Shown here: positions 1 through 6,504 of the stretch, piece by piece
Layout of the letters: every line of letters starts with the position of its first letter
Position numbering within the stretch: position 1 is the stretch's first letter
Origin: Cenarchaeum sp.
Lineage (GTDB): Archaea > Thermoproteota > Nitrososphaeria > Nitrososphaerales > Nitrosopumilaceae
NCBI GenBank assembly: GCA_020027365.1
Contig: JAHRAJ010000061.1
Span: 1-16,230, forward strand
DNA: 16,230 nt
Direction: 5' to 3'
Program-made: the position numbers and the translations under genes
The notes under the pieces: generated by a model
The model's database searches: none
The model's input: the letters and a program-made list of their open reading frames with translations, nothing else
What the model was told of the DNA's origin: nothing

Positions 1-1
1 T

Positions 2-748
2 CATCGAAACTATCCTGACTATGCATTTCACGAAGGGATTGGAATCTCCGAGGCCGAGTTTCGGAGGCTGGCCGACGAGCTTGCGGGGCCGGCCGGCGCG
101 GCAGGTGCGGGTGATCCCGGCTCGGCAGGTGCGGGGGCGGAGGCCACAGAGGAAGACGGACTGACAAGGCTCGGGCGCCTTGCATCCATGCTTGGACGGG
201 GGAACAAGGCGCACGCCGCGCCAGAGTCGCCCGGTGACGGCACCGTTGCCCCCGCATCCGGGATTTCATCCTCCTTGCAGCCGTCTGATCCATCCGGCAG
301 GCAGGCAGAACAGGTGCCAAAGGGCGAGGATTTGGCCAGGACCGTATTCGAGTCGTATCCCGGTGAAGACGACTATGACCGAAGGACGTTTGAGGAGTTT
401 GTCGACGAGCGGATGCTGATCAGCAGGGATTTGTTTGGGAAAAAGGAGATGAAGATCAAGATACTAGAGGTCTCCGACGAGATTCAAGAGTCAAAGATAC
501 GCTGGAAGTTTGGGGATCGCGTCAAGGTGGACAAGATTCTGGTCACGATAAAGCACCTGGACACGATGGATGTGGAGGAGGGCGAGTTTGACATAAAGGT
601 GATAGAGCGCGAGCTTGCCGAAAAGAGGCACTGGTCGTCCACCAACCGGTGGATACCGTCGTCTGACATCAAGAACGGCTATGTGGTAAACTCCAAACAC
701 ACGGCGCTGATCAGCGACGCCGTGGCGCTTGACTATATCGTGTTTTGA
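2..748 (+). CDS. Hypothetical protein, 5' end cut by the window edge
   Basis: The frame is open from the first bases of the window to a TGA at 746-748, giving at least 248 codons, so the true start lies outside; the first internal ATG (188) is probably not the start because the upstream reading is continuous and looks coding. Three parts are visible: a short N-terminal segment (DYAFHEGIGISEAEFRRLADEL), an Ala/Gly/Pro/Ser-rich linker of roughly 70 residues (about residues 27-100 of the visible part), then a charged folded-looking C-terminal domain of about 140 residues with alternating hydrophobic strands (MKIKILEV, KVDKILVTIKHL) and a hydrophobic end (ALDYIVF). No catalytic motif, membrane segment or metal site is apparent. 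I do not recognise the family. It may be a lineage-specific protein. Confidence 0.75.
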   Translation, partial: HRNYPDYAFHEGIGISEAEFRRLADELAGPAGAAGAGDPGSAGAGAEATEEDGLTRLGRLASMLGRGNKAHAAPESPGDGTVAPASGISSSLQPSDPSGRQAEQVPKGEDLARTVFESYPGEDDYDRRTFEEFVDERMLISRDLFGKKEMKIKILEVSDEIQESKIRWKFGDRVKVDKILVTIKHLDTMDVEEGEFDIKVIERELAEKRHWSSTNRWIPSSDIKNGYVVNSKHTALISDAVALDYIVF

Positions 749-1311
749 ATGTGCAGACAAACCGACGACGCACCCGCCTGATCCATCAACCCGGCGTCGC
801 GTCCGGCAGGGGTCTGGCCTGCACGACATGGACGGCCGATGACGCGCTTTGATTTGTGGTGGGGATTGGACGGACGGGACGCCGAGGCGGCAAAGGGTTG
901 AAATGGTACGGGCGGCTTGCCGGCGTTGTCAGCCAAACAACGACCGTCACCCGTGACAGGCATGGCATCAGGTGCATTCTGCCGGCATACTGCACCTTGC
1001 GGTTTTGGGGGGGGGCAATCCCCGCTTCATCCCCGGGTGCCGCCCCCCTCCCCCCGCACCGCTACCGACCGTGTCATGTCCGCCGCGACCTCCTTTTTGC
1101 ATGAATGCCCTCGTCGATCGCCGCGCTTTTTGGCGCACGCGGTTGTGGCATCCGCAAGATCAGCTCTTGCATGTCGATTTTTTGGCGGAGGGTGGGGCGG
1201 GGTTCTTGCCCGAACAACGCGGACCGTCGTCGGTTCCGTGATTTGCCAGCACGTTTGCGAACTGGGCCGCATTGCCCCGTTTGGCAACCGGCATCCGCCC
1301 CTCCCCCACCC

Positions 1312-1339
1312 CGGCAGGCGCCCTTGCTCCGGCCTGCCG
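1312..1339. repeat. Inverted repeat (8-bp perfect stem)
   Basis: CGGCAGGC at 1312-1319 is the exact reverse complement of GCCTGCCG at 1332-1339, with a 12-base loop. It lies about 60 bp upstream of the TATA box of the next gene. There is no T-run after it, so it does not look like a typical terminator. It could form an RNA hairpin or be a protein-binding site; at this base composition it could also be chance. Confidence 0.4.
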
Positions 1340-1395
1340 CGGCATGATGATTTTTCGGGCCAATTTGCAAACCGCACGGCGGCTACACCGATCGC

Positions 1396-1404
1396 CTTAT
1401 TAAC
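1396..1404 (+). promoter_or_regulatory. TATA box for the 1425 membrane-protein gene
   Basis: CTTATTAAC is centred about 25 bp before the ATG at 1425, the spacing expected for leaderless archaeal transcription. Confidence 0.5.
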
Positions 1405-1424
1405 GGCATTATCGGCCCCTCGGT

Positions 1425-1829
1425 ATGCCGTCTGGGATTGTCACCGCATCGATGGCCATGACCGGCGTGGCCCTGGCACTGCTTGTAGTGTATGCGGCCG
1501 ACGTGGCCGTGGCAATGTCTGCCGGCACCGATCACGGGTTTTTGCCGCTGGATCACATGCAGCGTGGCATGGGTCTGGGCGGACCGTCGCTGATACTGCC
1601 CATCGCGGCGTTTTTCATATCCAGAAAAGAGCCGTCTAGGGCACTGGGCGCCATGATAATCATAACGGGAATCATGATAGTCGCCGGCGGCGTGGCCGTA
1701 CTGGCAAACCCCTCGCCGTCTGCCGCAGAGGCGGCATCCGACCGAAATCCCGTTGTATCTGCAGTAATGCTGTTTGCCCCCGCCGCCATACAGATCGCTT
1801 TGGGTGGCATTAAAATAGCAAAATCCTGA
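1425..1829 (+). CDS. Small four-helix integral membrane protein, function unknown
   Basis: A 134-residue protein with about four hydrophobic segments: roughly residues 5-30, 52-66 (ILPIAAFFI), 74-94 (GAMIIITGIMIVAGGVAVL) and 110-130 (VVSAVMLFAPAAIQIALGG), ending in a short basic tail (KIAKS). A positively charged loop (SRKEPSR) follows the second helix. It has no catalytic or transport motif, so it is best called a conserved-type small membrane protein. The ATG at 1425 fits a TATA box about 25 bp upstream. The zinc-ribbon-like gene begins 9 bp after its stop and a DedA gene follows, suggesting an envelope-related cluster. The function is not known to me. Confidence 0.8.
   Translation: MPSGIVTASMAMTGVALALLVVYAADVAVAMSAGTDHGFLPLDHMQRGMGLGGPSLILPIAAFFISRKEPSRALGAMIIITGIMIVAGGVAVLANPSPSAAEAASDRNPVVSAVMLFAPAAIQIALGGIKIAKS
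1808..1817 (+). promoter_or_regulatory. Possible internal TATA box before the 43-residue gene
   Basis: TTAAAATA within the last codons of the upstream membrane protein is centred about 26 bp before the ATG at 1839. It could give the zinc-ribbon gene and DedA their own leaderless promoter in addition to read-through. Confidence 0.35.
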
Positions 1830-1838
1830 CCGTACGGT

Positions 1839-1970
1839 ATGCCCGTGTGTGCAAAGTGTTCCAGGGATGCAAAAAAGGTGTATGACTGTGAGCACACCAA
1901 CGATGCCCAATACTGCGTAGAGTGCTATACCGAGCTTCACTATTACCTGACGGAGCCCGATCGGGGTTGA
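1839..1970 (+). CDS. 43-residue zinc-ribbon-like protein
   Basis: ATG at 1839 to TGA at 1968-1970. The protein starts MPVCAKCSRDAKKVYDCEH and contains two CxxC pairs (Cys4/Cys7 and Cys26/Cys29) plus Cys17 and His19 between them. This is enough ligands for one four-Cys zinc site with a Cys/His pair to spare. The C-terminal half is rich in Tyr (YTELHYYL). Such mini zinc ribbons bind protein or nucleic acid, but nothing here shows which. It starts 9 bp after the membrane-protein gene and its stop lies 5 bp before the DedA ATG, so it sits in a tight co-directional cluster. The dense Cys pattern and the fit between neighbours argue for a real gene despite its size. Confidence 0.75.
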   Translation: MPVCAKCSRDAKKVYDCEHTNDAQYCVECYTELHYYLTEPDRG

Positions 1971-1975
1971 CTGGG

Positions 1976-2494
1976 ATGGAGGCGTTTGTAGAGTGGGTGG
2001 TCGGCTTGGTGGCGGCCAACCTGTATCCGGGGGTGTTTGCGGCGGCGTTTGTAGAGACGCTGTTCCCGCCAATTCCAAGCGAGGCGGTGTTTCCGCTGGC
2101 AGGATATACGATACTTCAAAACAAGATGGGGGTCGAGCACGTGGCGGGCGCGGGCATTGCGGGGGGGGCCGGTTCCACGGCGGGCGGGCTGGTGATATAC
2201 GCGGCCGCCCGGCTGCTGGGCCGCGCGGCGGTGGTCAGGTATGCCGGCCGAATCCGCATCCGGGAGGATCAGATATCGCGCGCGGAGGGGTGGTTTTCAA
2301 GGCACGGTGACAAGTCTGTGCTGTTTGGACGGCTTGTTCCGGGCGTGCGATCGCTGGTGTCGGTGCCTGCCGGACTGCTCAACATGGGGCTTGCAAAGTT
2401 TACGGCATACACGTTTGCAGGATCGTGCGCATGGAGCGTCGCACTGACGTCTGCGGGGTATTATTTCGGGGCGGCGACGGTCGAGATTATGTAG
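1976..2494 (+). CDS. DedA-family (SNARE-associated/VTT domain) membrane protein
   Basis: A 172-residue integral membrane protein. Visible DedA hallmarks are an acidic residue and prolines in a re-entrant region near residues 24-38 (FVETLFPPIPSEAVFPLAG), the central amphipathic segment with GDKSVLFGRLVPGVRSLVSVPAG (about residues 106-128, including the conserved R-x-x-P-G-x-R), and a hydrophobic C-terminus. DedA proteins act in phospholipid flipping/undecaprenyl-phosphate recycling or membrane homeostasis in bacteria; the archaeal role is less defined. I chose the ATG at 1976 because it begins the hydrophobic protein 5 bp after the zinc-ribbon stop; longer starts would overlap that gene. Its 3' end overlaps the convergent purK by 8 bp. 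Confidence 0.9.
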   Translation: MEAFVEWVVGLVAANLYPGVFAAAFVETLFPPIPSEAVFPLAGYTILQNKMGVEHVAGAGIAGGAGSTAGGLVIYAAARLLGRAAVVRYAGRIRIREDQISRAEGWFSRHGDKSVLFGRLVPGVRSLVSVPAGLLNMGLAKFTAYTFAGSCAWSVALTSAGYYFGAATVEIM

Positions 2495-3722
2495 CGGCGG
2501 CAGACGCCGGCCTTATGATGTCAAACCGGGCCACCTCGTCAAGCCTTGCAAGCAGTTTGTCCCACCCGATGTCCTGCGGCGACAGCGGCACCTGCTGCGA
2601 ATCCTGCCCCGCGTCGTCCGTTATGTTCACATGCCCCATCTTGCGCTTTGGCTTGGAGATCTCCTTGCCGTACATCTTGAGCGTAGAGCCGGCAACGGGC
2701 GGATCCACCGCGGTGTACCTGCCCTCAAACCCCGCGTCGCCCAGCACGTTGTACATGACGGTGGGCCTGACCAGCGCGGTGTCGCCCAGCGGCATTCCCA
2801 GTATGGCCCGGAGGTGCTGCTCAAACTGGGACGTCTTGCTTGACTGCAGCGTGTGGTGTCCAGAGTTGTGTACTCGGGGCGCAATCTCGTTTATCAGCAG
2901 CGCGTCACCGCGTGTGACAAACATCTCTATGCCAAACACGCCTGCACCTCGGAGAACCGTCATGGTTTTTTCTGCCAGCTGCCGGGCGTCTGCGGCCAGG
3001 TCAGAGCCAATCCTGGCTGGCGCGATGGTCGTCCTCAGAATGCTGTCCTCGTGGATGTTTTCCACCGGCGGGTATGTGGCAATCTCGCCGACCGTGTTCC
3101 GGGCGGCTATGACCGAAATCTCCATGCGGAACGGGACAAACCGCTCGACCAGCAGCGGCCGTCCTCCAAAGTGACCGTATGCCGGCGCGACATCCTGCCG
3201 TGAATCCACCTTGTAGTTTCCCCTGCCGTCATACCCGTCGCGGCGTGCCTTTAACAGCATCGGATATCCCAGCCGGCCGGCCGAGTCGAGCAATCCGTCC
3301 TCGGATCCAACCCCCTCAAATTCGGCCACGCCTATGCCGTTGCGCTCTAGCTCTTTTTTTTGCAACAGCTTGTCCTGTATGATCCGCAGCGTTGCCGGCG
3401 ACGGGTTGATCTCGACCATGTCCTCCAGCGACGCCAGCACGTCACTGTCCCCGGACTCGATCTCGTATGTTATGACGTCACAGCGCCGCGCAAGCTCTGT
3501 TATCGCGTCTTTGTCCCGAAACCCAGCCACGATCTGTTCGGCGCCGGCCTGCGCGGCAGGACATCCCCTTGTCGGATCCAGCACGACCACGCCGGACACG
3601 CCGCCGCCGCCGCCGGGCGCCGTCATGCCCTGCGCCGCCTCTACCAGCATCCTGCCCAGCTGTCCGCCGCCGATTATGCCCAGCGTCCTGCCCGCCACCG
3701 ACGGGGCGGGATGGGGCATCAT
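2487..3722 (-). CDS. purK: N5-carboxyaminoimidazole ribonucleotide synthetase (PurK)
   Basis: PurK converts aminoimidazole ribonucleotide, ATP and bicarbonate to N5-CAIR in cytosolic purine synthesis. The protein is about 411 residues from the ATG pair at 3717-3722. It has the N-terminal nucleotide-binding signature TLGIIGGGQLGRM, an ATP-grasp fold with the flexible loop GYDGRGNYKV, the ERFVPFRMEISVI strand, and the Mg-ATP site INEIAPRVHNSGHHT typical of PurK. A G/P-rich patch (TAPGGGGGVSG) interrupts the first Rossmann region. An in-frame GTG at 3809 would add 29 residues of unusual sequence. It sits 29 bp from the TTTAAA at 3835-3840, so a leaderless longer form is possible, but the family normally begins right before GIIGGGQLG. 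No purE is visible. The gene converges on DedA with an 8-bp overlap. Confidence 0.95.
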   Translation of the reverse strand: MMPHPAPSVAGRTLGIIGGGQLGRMLVEAAQGMTAPGGGGGVSGVVVLDPTRGCPAAQAGAEQIVAGFRDKDAITELARRCDVITYEIESGDSDVLASLEDMVEINPSPATLRIIQDKLLQKKELERNGIGVAEFEGVGSEDGLLDSAGRLGYPMLLKARRDGYDGRGNYKVDSRQDVAPAYGHFGGRPLLVERFVPFRMEISVIAARNTVGEIATYPPVENIHEDSILRTTIAPARIGSDLAADARQLAEKTMTVLRGAGVFGIEMFVTRGDALLINEIAPRVHNSGHHTLQSSKTSQFEQHLRAILGMPLGDTALVRPTVMYNVLGDAGFEGRYTAVDPPVAGSTLKMYGKEISKPKRKMGHVNITDDAGQDSQQVPLSPQDIGWDKLLARLDEVARFDIIRPASAAAT

Positions 3723-3834
3723 GTAAAAACCATCTGATCGGATCTGCCGCCAGTCTTTGTGCCTGCGGCCGATCGGCTGCCGGCAAACCGACGCCCTGTC
3801 TTTTTGCACCCAATGCCGCCGGCGGTCACAAACC

Positions 3835-3842
3835 TTTAAAAA
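3835..3842. promoter_or_regulatory. TATA box, possibly bidirectional (purK / 3864 gene)
   Basis: TTTAAAAA is centred about 26 bp before the GTG at 3864 on the plus strand and about 29 bp before the alternative GTG start of purK (3809) on the minus strand. TATA elements are nearly symmetric, so it may serve both genes. Confidence 0.5.
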
Positions 3843-3863
3843 CCAAGTTTTGAGATTCAGGGT

Positions 3864-4169
3864 GTGATTGCAAAGACGATCGAGGCAAACGGCACAGAGT
3901 TTCGGGTGACGCTCACCGATCAGGTGATAAACCAGGTCAACAGCCTCAAAAACCTATACAACGTGGCATACGAGGATCCGGAGAGCTTTGAGGAGGTCAG
4001 CTCCGAGATATCCTCCACCATAAACGAGATATCGTCGGCCATAGAGCCCCCCCCTGCGGGAAGTGATCTGGACCACCTCATACAGCAGATAATCCGCGTG
4101 GTCGACAACAAGGCGGCCGAGATACAAAAGGAGCTTGATGGCAAGCCCGCAAAAAAGTCCAAAAAATGA
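3864..4169 (+). CDS. Conserved-type small acidic helical protein, function unknown
   Basis: A 101-residue protein starting with GTG (3864-3866), placed there by a TATA box about 26 bp upstream. The N-terminus (MIAKTIEANGTEFRVTLTD) looks like two short beta strands; the rest (about residues 18-92) is amphipathic helix rich in Glu, Ile, Ser and Asn, broken by a PPPAGSD turn near residue 63, and it ends with a Lys-rich tail (KPAKKSKK). The helical pattern suggests an oligomer or protein-binding role. There are no Cys, membrane or catalytic signatures. The next small gene has its own TATA box directly after this stop codon. I do not recognise the family. Confidence 0.75.
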   Translation: MIAKTIEANGTEFRVTLTDQVINQVNSLKNLYNVAYEDPESFEEVSSEISSTINEISSAIEPPPAGSDLDHLIQQIIRVVDNKAAEIQKELDGKPAKKSKK

Positions 4170-4178
4170 CTTAAATAT
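4170..4178 (+). promoter_or_regulatory. TATA box for the 40-residue Cys-rich gene
   Basis: CTTAAATAT begins one base after the stop of the upstream gene and is centred about 29 bp before the ATG at 4204. Confidence 0.5.
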
Positions 4179-4203
4179 GGAAAAGCATCATTGGTAAAGG
4201 ATC

Positions 4204-4326
4204 ATGTCAAACAGCTGCGAGTGCGGGATATGCGGACACCACGAGGAAAAGGAGTGCATAGACGGCGGGTGCAGGTGCTGCCTAAACTTTCACGTCCGTT
4301 CCGGCCCGCGCGGGGGCCCAAACTAG
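4204..4326 (+). CDS. 40-residue Cys-rich metal-binding-type protein
   Basis: ATG at 4204 to TAG at 4324-4326. The sequence begins MSNSCECGICGHHEEKECID and carries seven Cys (residues 5, 7, 10, 18, 23, 25, 26) and three His (12, 13, 30) in 40 residues, with CxC, CxxC, CxCC and HH clusters. Such density implies binding of one or two zinc (or other thiophilic) ions; a metallothionein-like or mini zinc-finger role is conceivable, but nothing proves it. The C-terminal ten residues (VRSGPRGGPN) are likely disordered. A TATA box about 29 bp upstream and a weak AAAGG just before ATC-ATG support expression. A second Cys-rich reading lies just downstream on the other strand (4346-4456). Confidence 0.7.
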   Translation: MSNSCECGICGHHEEKECIDGGCRCCLNFHVRSGPRGGPN

Positions 4327-4561
4327 CGGCCGGCACGGCCGCCGATCAGCCCGCGTTGTTGCACCCGCACCTTTTTGCCAGATGCCTGCCGCAGCCGATC
4401 AGCCTGTGGTCGCCACACCCGCACAGAATGCACCTCTTTTTGTCAGACGTGCGGAATCACCAGCCGTCGTTTTGTGCGCCATACGCGGTCCATGCAGGTT
4501 TGGGGCGGCCGGCGGTATATGTGTGCCGTGAAGTGCGCGGGCAGGGCGAGCAAGACGGACG
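4327..4561. other. Ambiguous stretch between small Cys-rich gene and helical protein gene
   Basis: No reading is clearly a gene. Besides the minus-strand Cys-rich reading, one plus-strand frame opens at a TTG (4375) and contains FCQTCGITSRRF and YMCAVKCAG, a zinc-finger-like spacing, but it runs 77 bp into the convergent gene before stopping. Another plus-strand frame gives a 45-residue reading (4428-4565) without motifs. The region may hold a decayed or frameshifted small zinc protein. Confidence 0.4.
4346..4456 (-). pseudogene. Cys-rich open reading without a normal start codon
   Basis: Between a TGA (complement of 4457-4459) and a TGA (complement of 4346-4348) the minus strand encodes about 36 residues ending CGCNNAG, with CILCGCGDH, GCGRH and RCGC clusters: seven Cys and two His in 28 residues. 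Codon use resembles neighbouring genes (mostly G/C at third positions, AAC, CTG, GGC, GGG). No ATG, GTG or TTG lies in frame before the first Cys. Possible explanations are a frameshift (natural or in the sequence) that separated it from an upstream start such as the ATG near 4496, a rare CTG/ATT start, or chance. I list it as a candidate broken gene; a functional short gene is possible. Confidence 0.3.
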
Positions 4562-4966
4562 CTAGGTCAGATCGCGGTCCATTATGTACCGTATGCTGTT
4601 TGCCAGCCTGCACTCTTCAAACGACTCTAGGATCTTGAGGCGAATGCCCCGGATTCTCCCGGCGTCCTCGGAGTAGAGGGCCGCCATGCTGTCAATCTCG
4701 TGGTCAAACGAGTATGTCTCCACATACCTGGTGGCAATCGCGGCCAGCTCGACGTGGCCGGCCCGGGGGTTTTTGGATTCCCCGACGCGTTTTGCGACTG
4801 CGCGTAAAAGCGCGTCAATCTTGACCACCTCCCTCCGGATCGCCTCCAAATCCCCCCGCCGGTCCTGCATCTCCGAGAGGGTCCCAAACGAGTCCAGCAC
4901 CCTGCCCAGCACGTCCGCAAAATACTCGTCGTATGTGACCATGCGCGTGGTAGCGTATTGCGACAT
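4562..4966 (-). CDS. Hypothetical alpha-helical protein
   Basis: A 134-residue soluble protein from ATG (complement of 4964-4966). It is predicted by eye to be nearly all helix, with heptad-like spacing in MQDRRGDLEAIRREVVKI and AGRIRGIRLKILESFEECR, several Arg/Glu pairs, one Cys (residue 117) and no membrane segment. No catalytic motif is visible; a helical bundle with a structural or regulatory role is a guess. It is divergent from threonine synthase: the A/T element at 4995-5005 lies about 31 bp upstream of its start and also serves the opposite gene, so the two could be co-regulated. I do not recognise the family. Confidence 0.75.
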   Translation of the reverse strand: MSQYATTRMVTYDEYFADVLGRVLDSFGTLSEMQDRRGDLEAIRREVVKIDALLRAVAKRVGESKNPRAGHVELAAIATRYVETYSFDHEIDSMAALYSEDAGRIRGIRLKILESFEECRLANSIRYIMDRDLT

Positions 4967-4972
4967 TAAACT

Positions 4973-4998
4973 GTACGCCGGCGCCGGCGCCGCGTATA
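4973..4998. repeat. GC-rich self-complementary tract in the divergent promoter
   Basis: GTACGCCGGCGCCGGCGCCG followed by CGTATA contains overlapping GGCGCC/GCCGGC palindromes and nearly matching GTAC/GTATAC ends. It sits directly between the shared TATA element and the minus-strand start. It may be an operator or only a GC-rich 5' region. Confidence 0.3.
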
Positions 4999-5005
4999 CT
5001 TAAAT
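4995..5005. promoter_or_regulatory. Shared divergent TATA element (helical protein gene / thrC)
   Basis: TATACTTAAAT gives TTAAAT about 27 bp before the thrC ATG at 5029, and on the other strand AAGTATA about 31 bp before the ATG of the 4562-4966 gene. One or two preinitiation complexes could assemble here, making the two genes mutually dependent. Confidence 0.5.
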
Positions 5006-5028
5006 GTGAACCGGCACTGGGCGGTTTG

Positions 5029-6363
5029 ATGGTTCGGTCTGCACACCTGCGGTGCATTGATCCCGCCTGCGGGCTGGAATACCCGGTGGGGGATGCGCGC
5101 GTGGAATGCGACGGGGGGCACCTGCTGGACGTGGTGTATGGATCCGCGCCGCACGAGTCGCTCAAGGAGACGTTCTTGCAAAGGCGCAACCCGGGCGGCA
5201 GCATATTCAACGAAAGCGGCGTGTGGCGGTTTCGCGAGCTGCTCAACTTTTGCCAGATTGACACCGAGGATCTCGGGGCGTGCTCGGCCGCGCTGGTGTC
5301 GCTGGACGGCGCCGAGGGGCGCCAGTCCAAGCCGTATCGGATGTCGCGCGCCGCCGAGTTTGCCGGCGTCGGCGGGCTGTGGCTGCAGCCCGAGGGGTAC
5401 AACCCCAGCGGCTCGTTCAAGGACAACGGGATGGCAACGGCAGTCACACATGCCAAGATGGTGGGCGCCTCCAAGATTGTGTGCGCGTCAACGGGCAACA
5501 CCTCTGCATCCGCCGGAATGTTTGCCGCAAACGAGGGGATGGACTGCGACGTGTACATACCGGCAGGCCAGATTGCGCCGGGCAAGCTCGGCCAGGCCTA
5601 CCAGTTTGGCGCGCAGATTGTGGAGGTTGACGGCAACTTTGACGACGCGCTCAGGCAGTCGCTGGATGACGCCCGCAACCTTGACGGGTATACTGTAAAC
5701 TCCATAAACCCGTTTCGGATAGAGGGGCAAAAGACGATTCCACTGCGGGCGCTAGAGTACATCGGGTGGGACGATCCTCCCGACTGGATTGTGTATCCGG
5801 GAGGGGCGCTTGGCAATACGTCAAGCTGCGGCAAGGCCCTGATGGAGCTGTACGAGTGGGGCTGGATAAAAAAAGTCCCGCGCATAGCGGTCGTCAACGC
5901 CGAGGGGGCCGGAACGCTTGCAGACTTGTACAACGGCCGGTTTGAGGGCGAGGAGCTGCGCTGGAACCGCGGCAGTCCGAACACCGAGCTGATTGCACGG
6001 TACTATGCGCACCTTGACGAAAAGGGCATGCGTCCCCGGACAAAGGCCACCGCCATACAGATAGGCCGGCCGGCCAACATACTAAAGGGGATCCGGGCGC
6101 TGGAGTTTACCGACGGGGTGGTCACCACCGTGAGCGACTCTGACATGCTTGACGGCATGTCCGTCGTGGGCCTCAACGGGTTTGACTGCGAGATGGCGTC
6201 GGGGGCCTCGCCTGCCGGGATTAAAAAACTGGTGGCCCAGGAGGTGATCAAGCAGGACGACGTCGTGGTGGGCATCCTCACGGGCAGGCAAAAGGACGCG
6301 ATGCTGCCGGTGGACTATCACAACGACGCATCAAACCGGTTTGCACGCCCTCCCAAGACGTGA
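5029..6363 (+). CDS. thrC: Threonine synthase
   Basis: PLP enzyme converting O-phosphohomoserine to threonine in the cytosol. The 444-residue protein has the N-terminal Cys-containing segment usual in this group (RCIDPACGLEYP, later VECDGGHLLDV; only part of a four-Cys ribbon remains), the PLP lysine in NPSGSFKDNG (Lys131), the phosphate/substrate loop STGNTSAS (residues 154-161), and a Gly-rich PLP-phosphate loop PGGALGNTSSCGK around residue 250. Length and motif order match the archaeal-type enzyme. I chose ATG 5029 over the TTG at 5026 because a TATA element lies about 27 bp upstream. No other threonine-pathway gene is adjacent; its divergent partner is an unknown helical protein. A hairpin-forming repeat follows the stop. 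Confidence 0.93.
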   Translation: MVRSAHLRCIDPACGLEYPVGDARVECDGGHLLDVVYGSAPHESLKETFLQRRNPGGSIFNESGVWRFRELLNFCQIDTEDLGACSAALVSLDGAEGRQSKPYRMSRAAEFAGVGGLWLQPEGYNPSGSFKDNGMATAVTHAKMVGASKIVCASTGNTSASAGMFAANEGMDCDVYIPAGQIAPGKLGQAYQFGAQIVEVDGNFDDALRQSLDDARNLDGYTVNSINPFRIEGQKTIPLRALEYIGWDDPPDWIVYPGGALGNTSSCGKALMELYEWGWIKKVPRIAVVNAEGAGTLADLYNGRFEGEELRWNRGSPNTELIARYYAHLDEKGMRPRTKATAIQIGRPANILKGIRALEFTDGVVTTVSDSDMLDGMSVVGLNGFDCEMASGASPAGIKKLVAQEVIKQDDVVVGILTGRQKDAMLPVDYHNDASNRFARPPKT

Positions 6364-6368
6364 TCAAC

Positions 6369-6421
6369 CCGTCCCGTGATGCCGCCGGCGGGGTGCCGGC
6401 ACGCCGCGGCGGGCGGGACGG
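6369..6421 (+). repeat. Inverted repeat/hairpin just after thrC
   Basis: CCGTCCCG (6369-6376) pairs exactly with CGGGACGG (6414-6421), and the enclosed DNA is itself rich in complementary CCGCCGG/CCGCGGCGG tracts, so a long GC hairpin can form 6 bp after the thrC stop. No T-run follows; archaeal termination generally needs one, so this may instead protect the mRNA 3' end. Confidence 0.4.
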
Positions 6422-6473
6422 CCGCCGCACGCGGATGCCGTGCCGGGCACGGGCGGCGCGGCCGATCAAAAAC

Positions 6474-6481
6474 CGTATATG
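6474..6481 (+). promoter_or_regulatory. TATA box for the nuclease-helicase gene
   Basis: CGTATATG is centred about 27 bp before the GTG at 6505, which supports that GTG as a leaderless start rather than upstream in-frame ATGs. Confidence 0.5.
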
Positions 6482-6504
6482 CGGCACCTGCCGCTCATTT
6501 GTTT

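Larger units (their letters stand above)
749..1424. other. 676-bp gap without a convincing gene
   Basis: Several readings are open here on both strands, but they overlap each other, are rich in Pro/Arg/His and have no recognisable motif, as expected by chance in GC-rich DNA. Visible non-coding items are a run of nine G at 1007-1015, a C-rich stretch around 1040-1060, an 8-bp inverted repeat at 1312-1339, and the TATA box of the next gene near 1400. No tRNA-like cloverleaf was found by eye. Confidence 0.5.

Noticed and set aside
1101..1241. Short plus-strand reading starting MNALVDRRAFWRTRLWH
   Set aside because: It has a tidy ATG and stop but no motif, no TATA box at the right distance and no supporting neighbour; too weak to call.
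1160..1363. Minus-strand basic 67-residue reading starting MARKIIMPRQAG
   Set aside because: The only A/T element upstream fits the plus-strand gene at 1425 better, and the reading is low-complexity with no recognisable fold.
917..1639. Long plus-strand open frame of 240 residues
   Set aside because: It overlaps the clear membrane-protein gene in another frame, is rich in Pro, Arg, His and Cys without a motif, and has no promoter-like element at its start.
4375..4638. Plus-strand reading with CxxC motifs as a full gene
   Set aside because: It runs 77 bp into the convergent helical-protein gene and begins with a weak TTG; kept only as part of the ambiguous region.
6376..6504. Longer N-terminus for the nuclease-helicase from the upstream ATG
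   Set aside because: The added 43 residues are Ala/Gly/Arg-rich, overlap the hairpin after thrC, and would lie upstream of the TATA box that fits GTG 6505.
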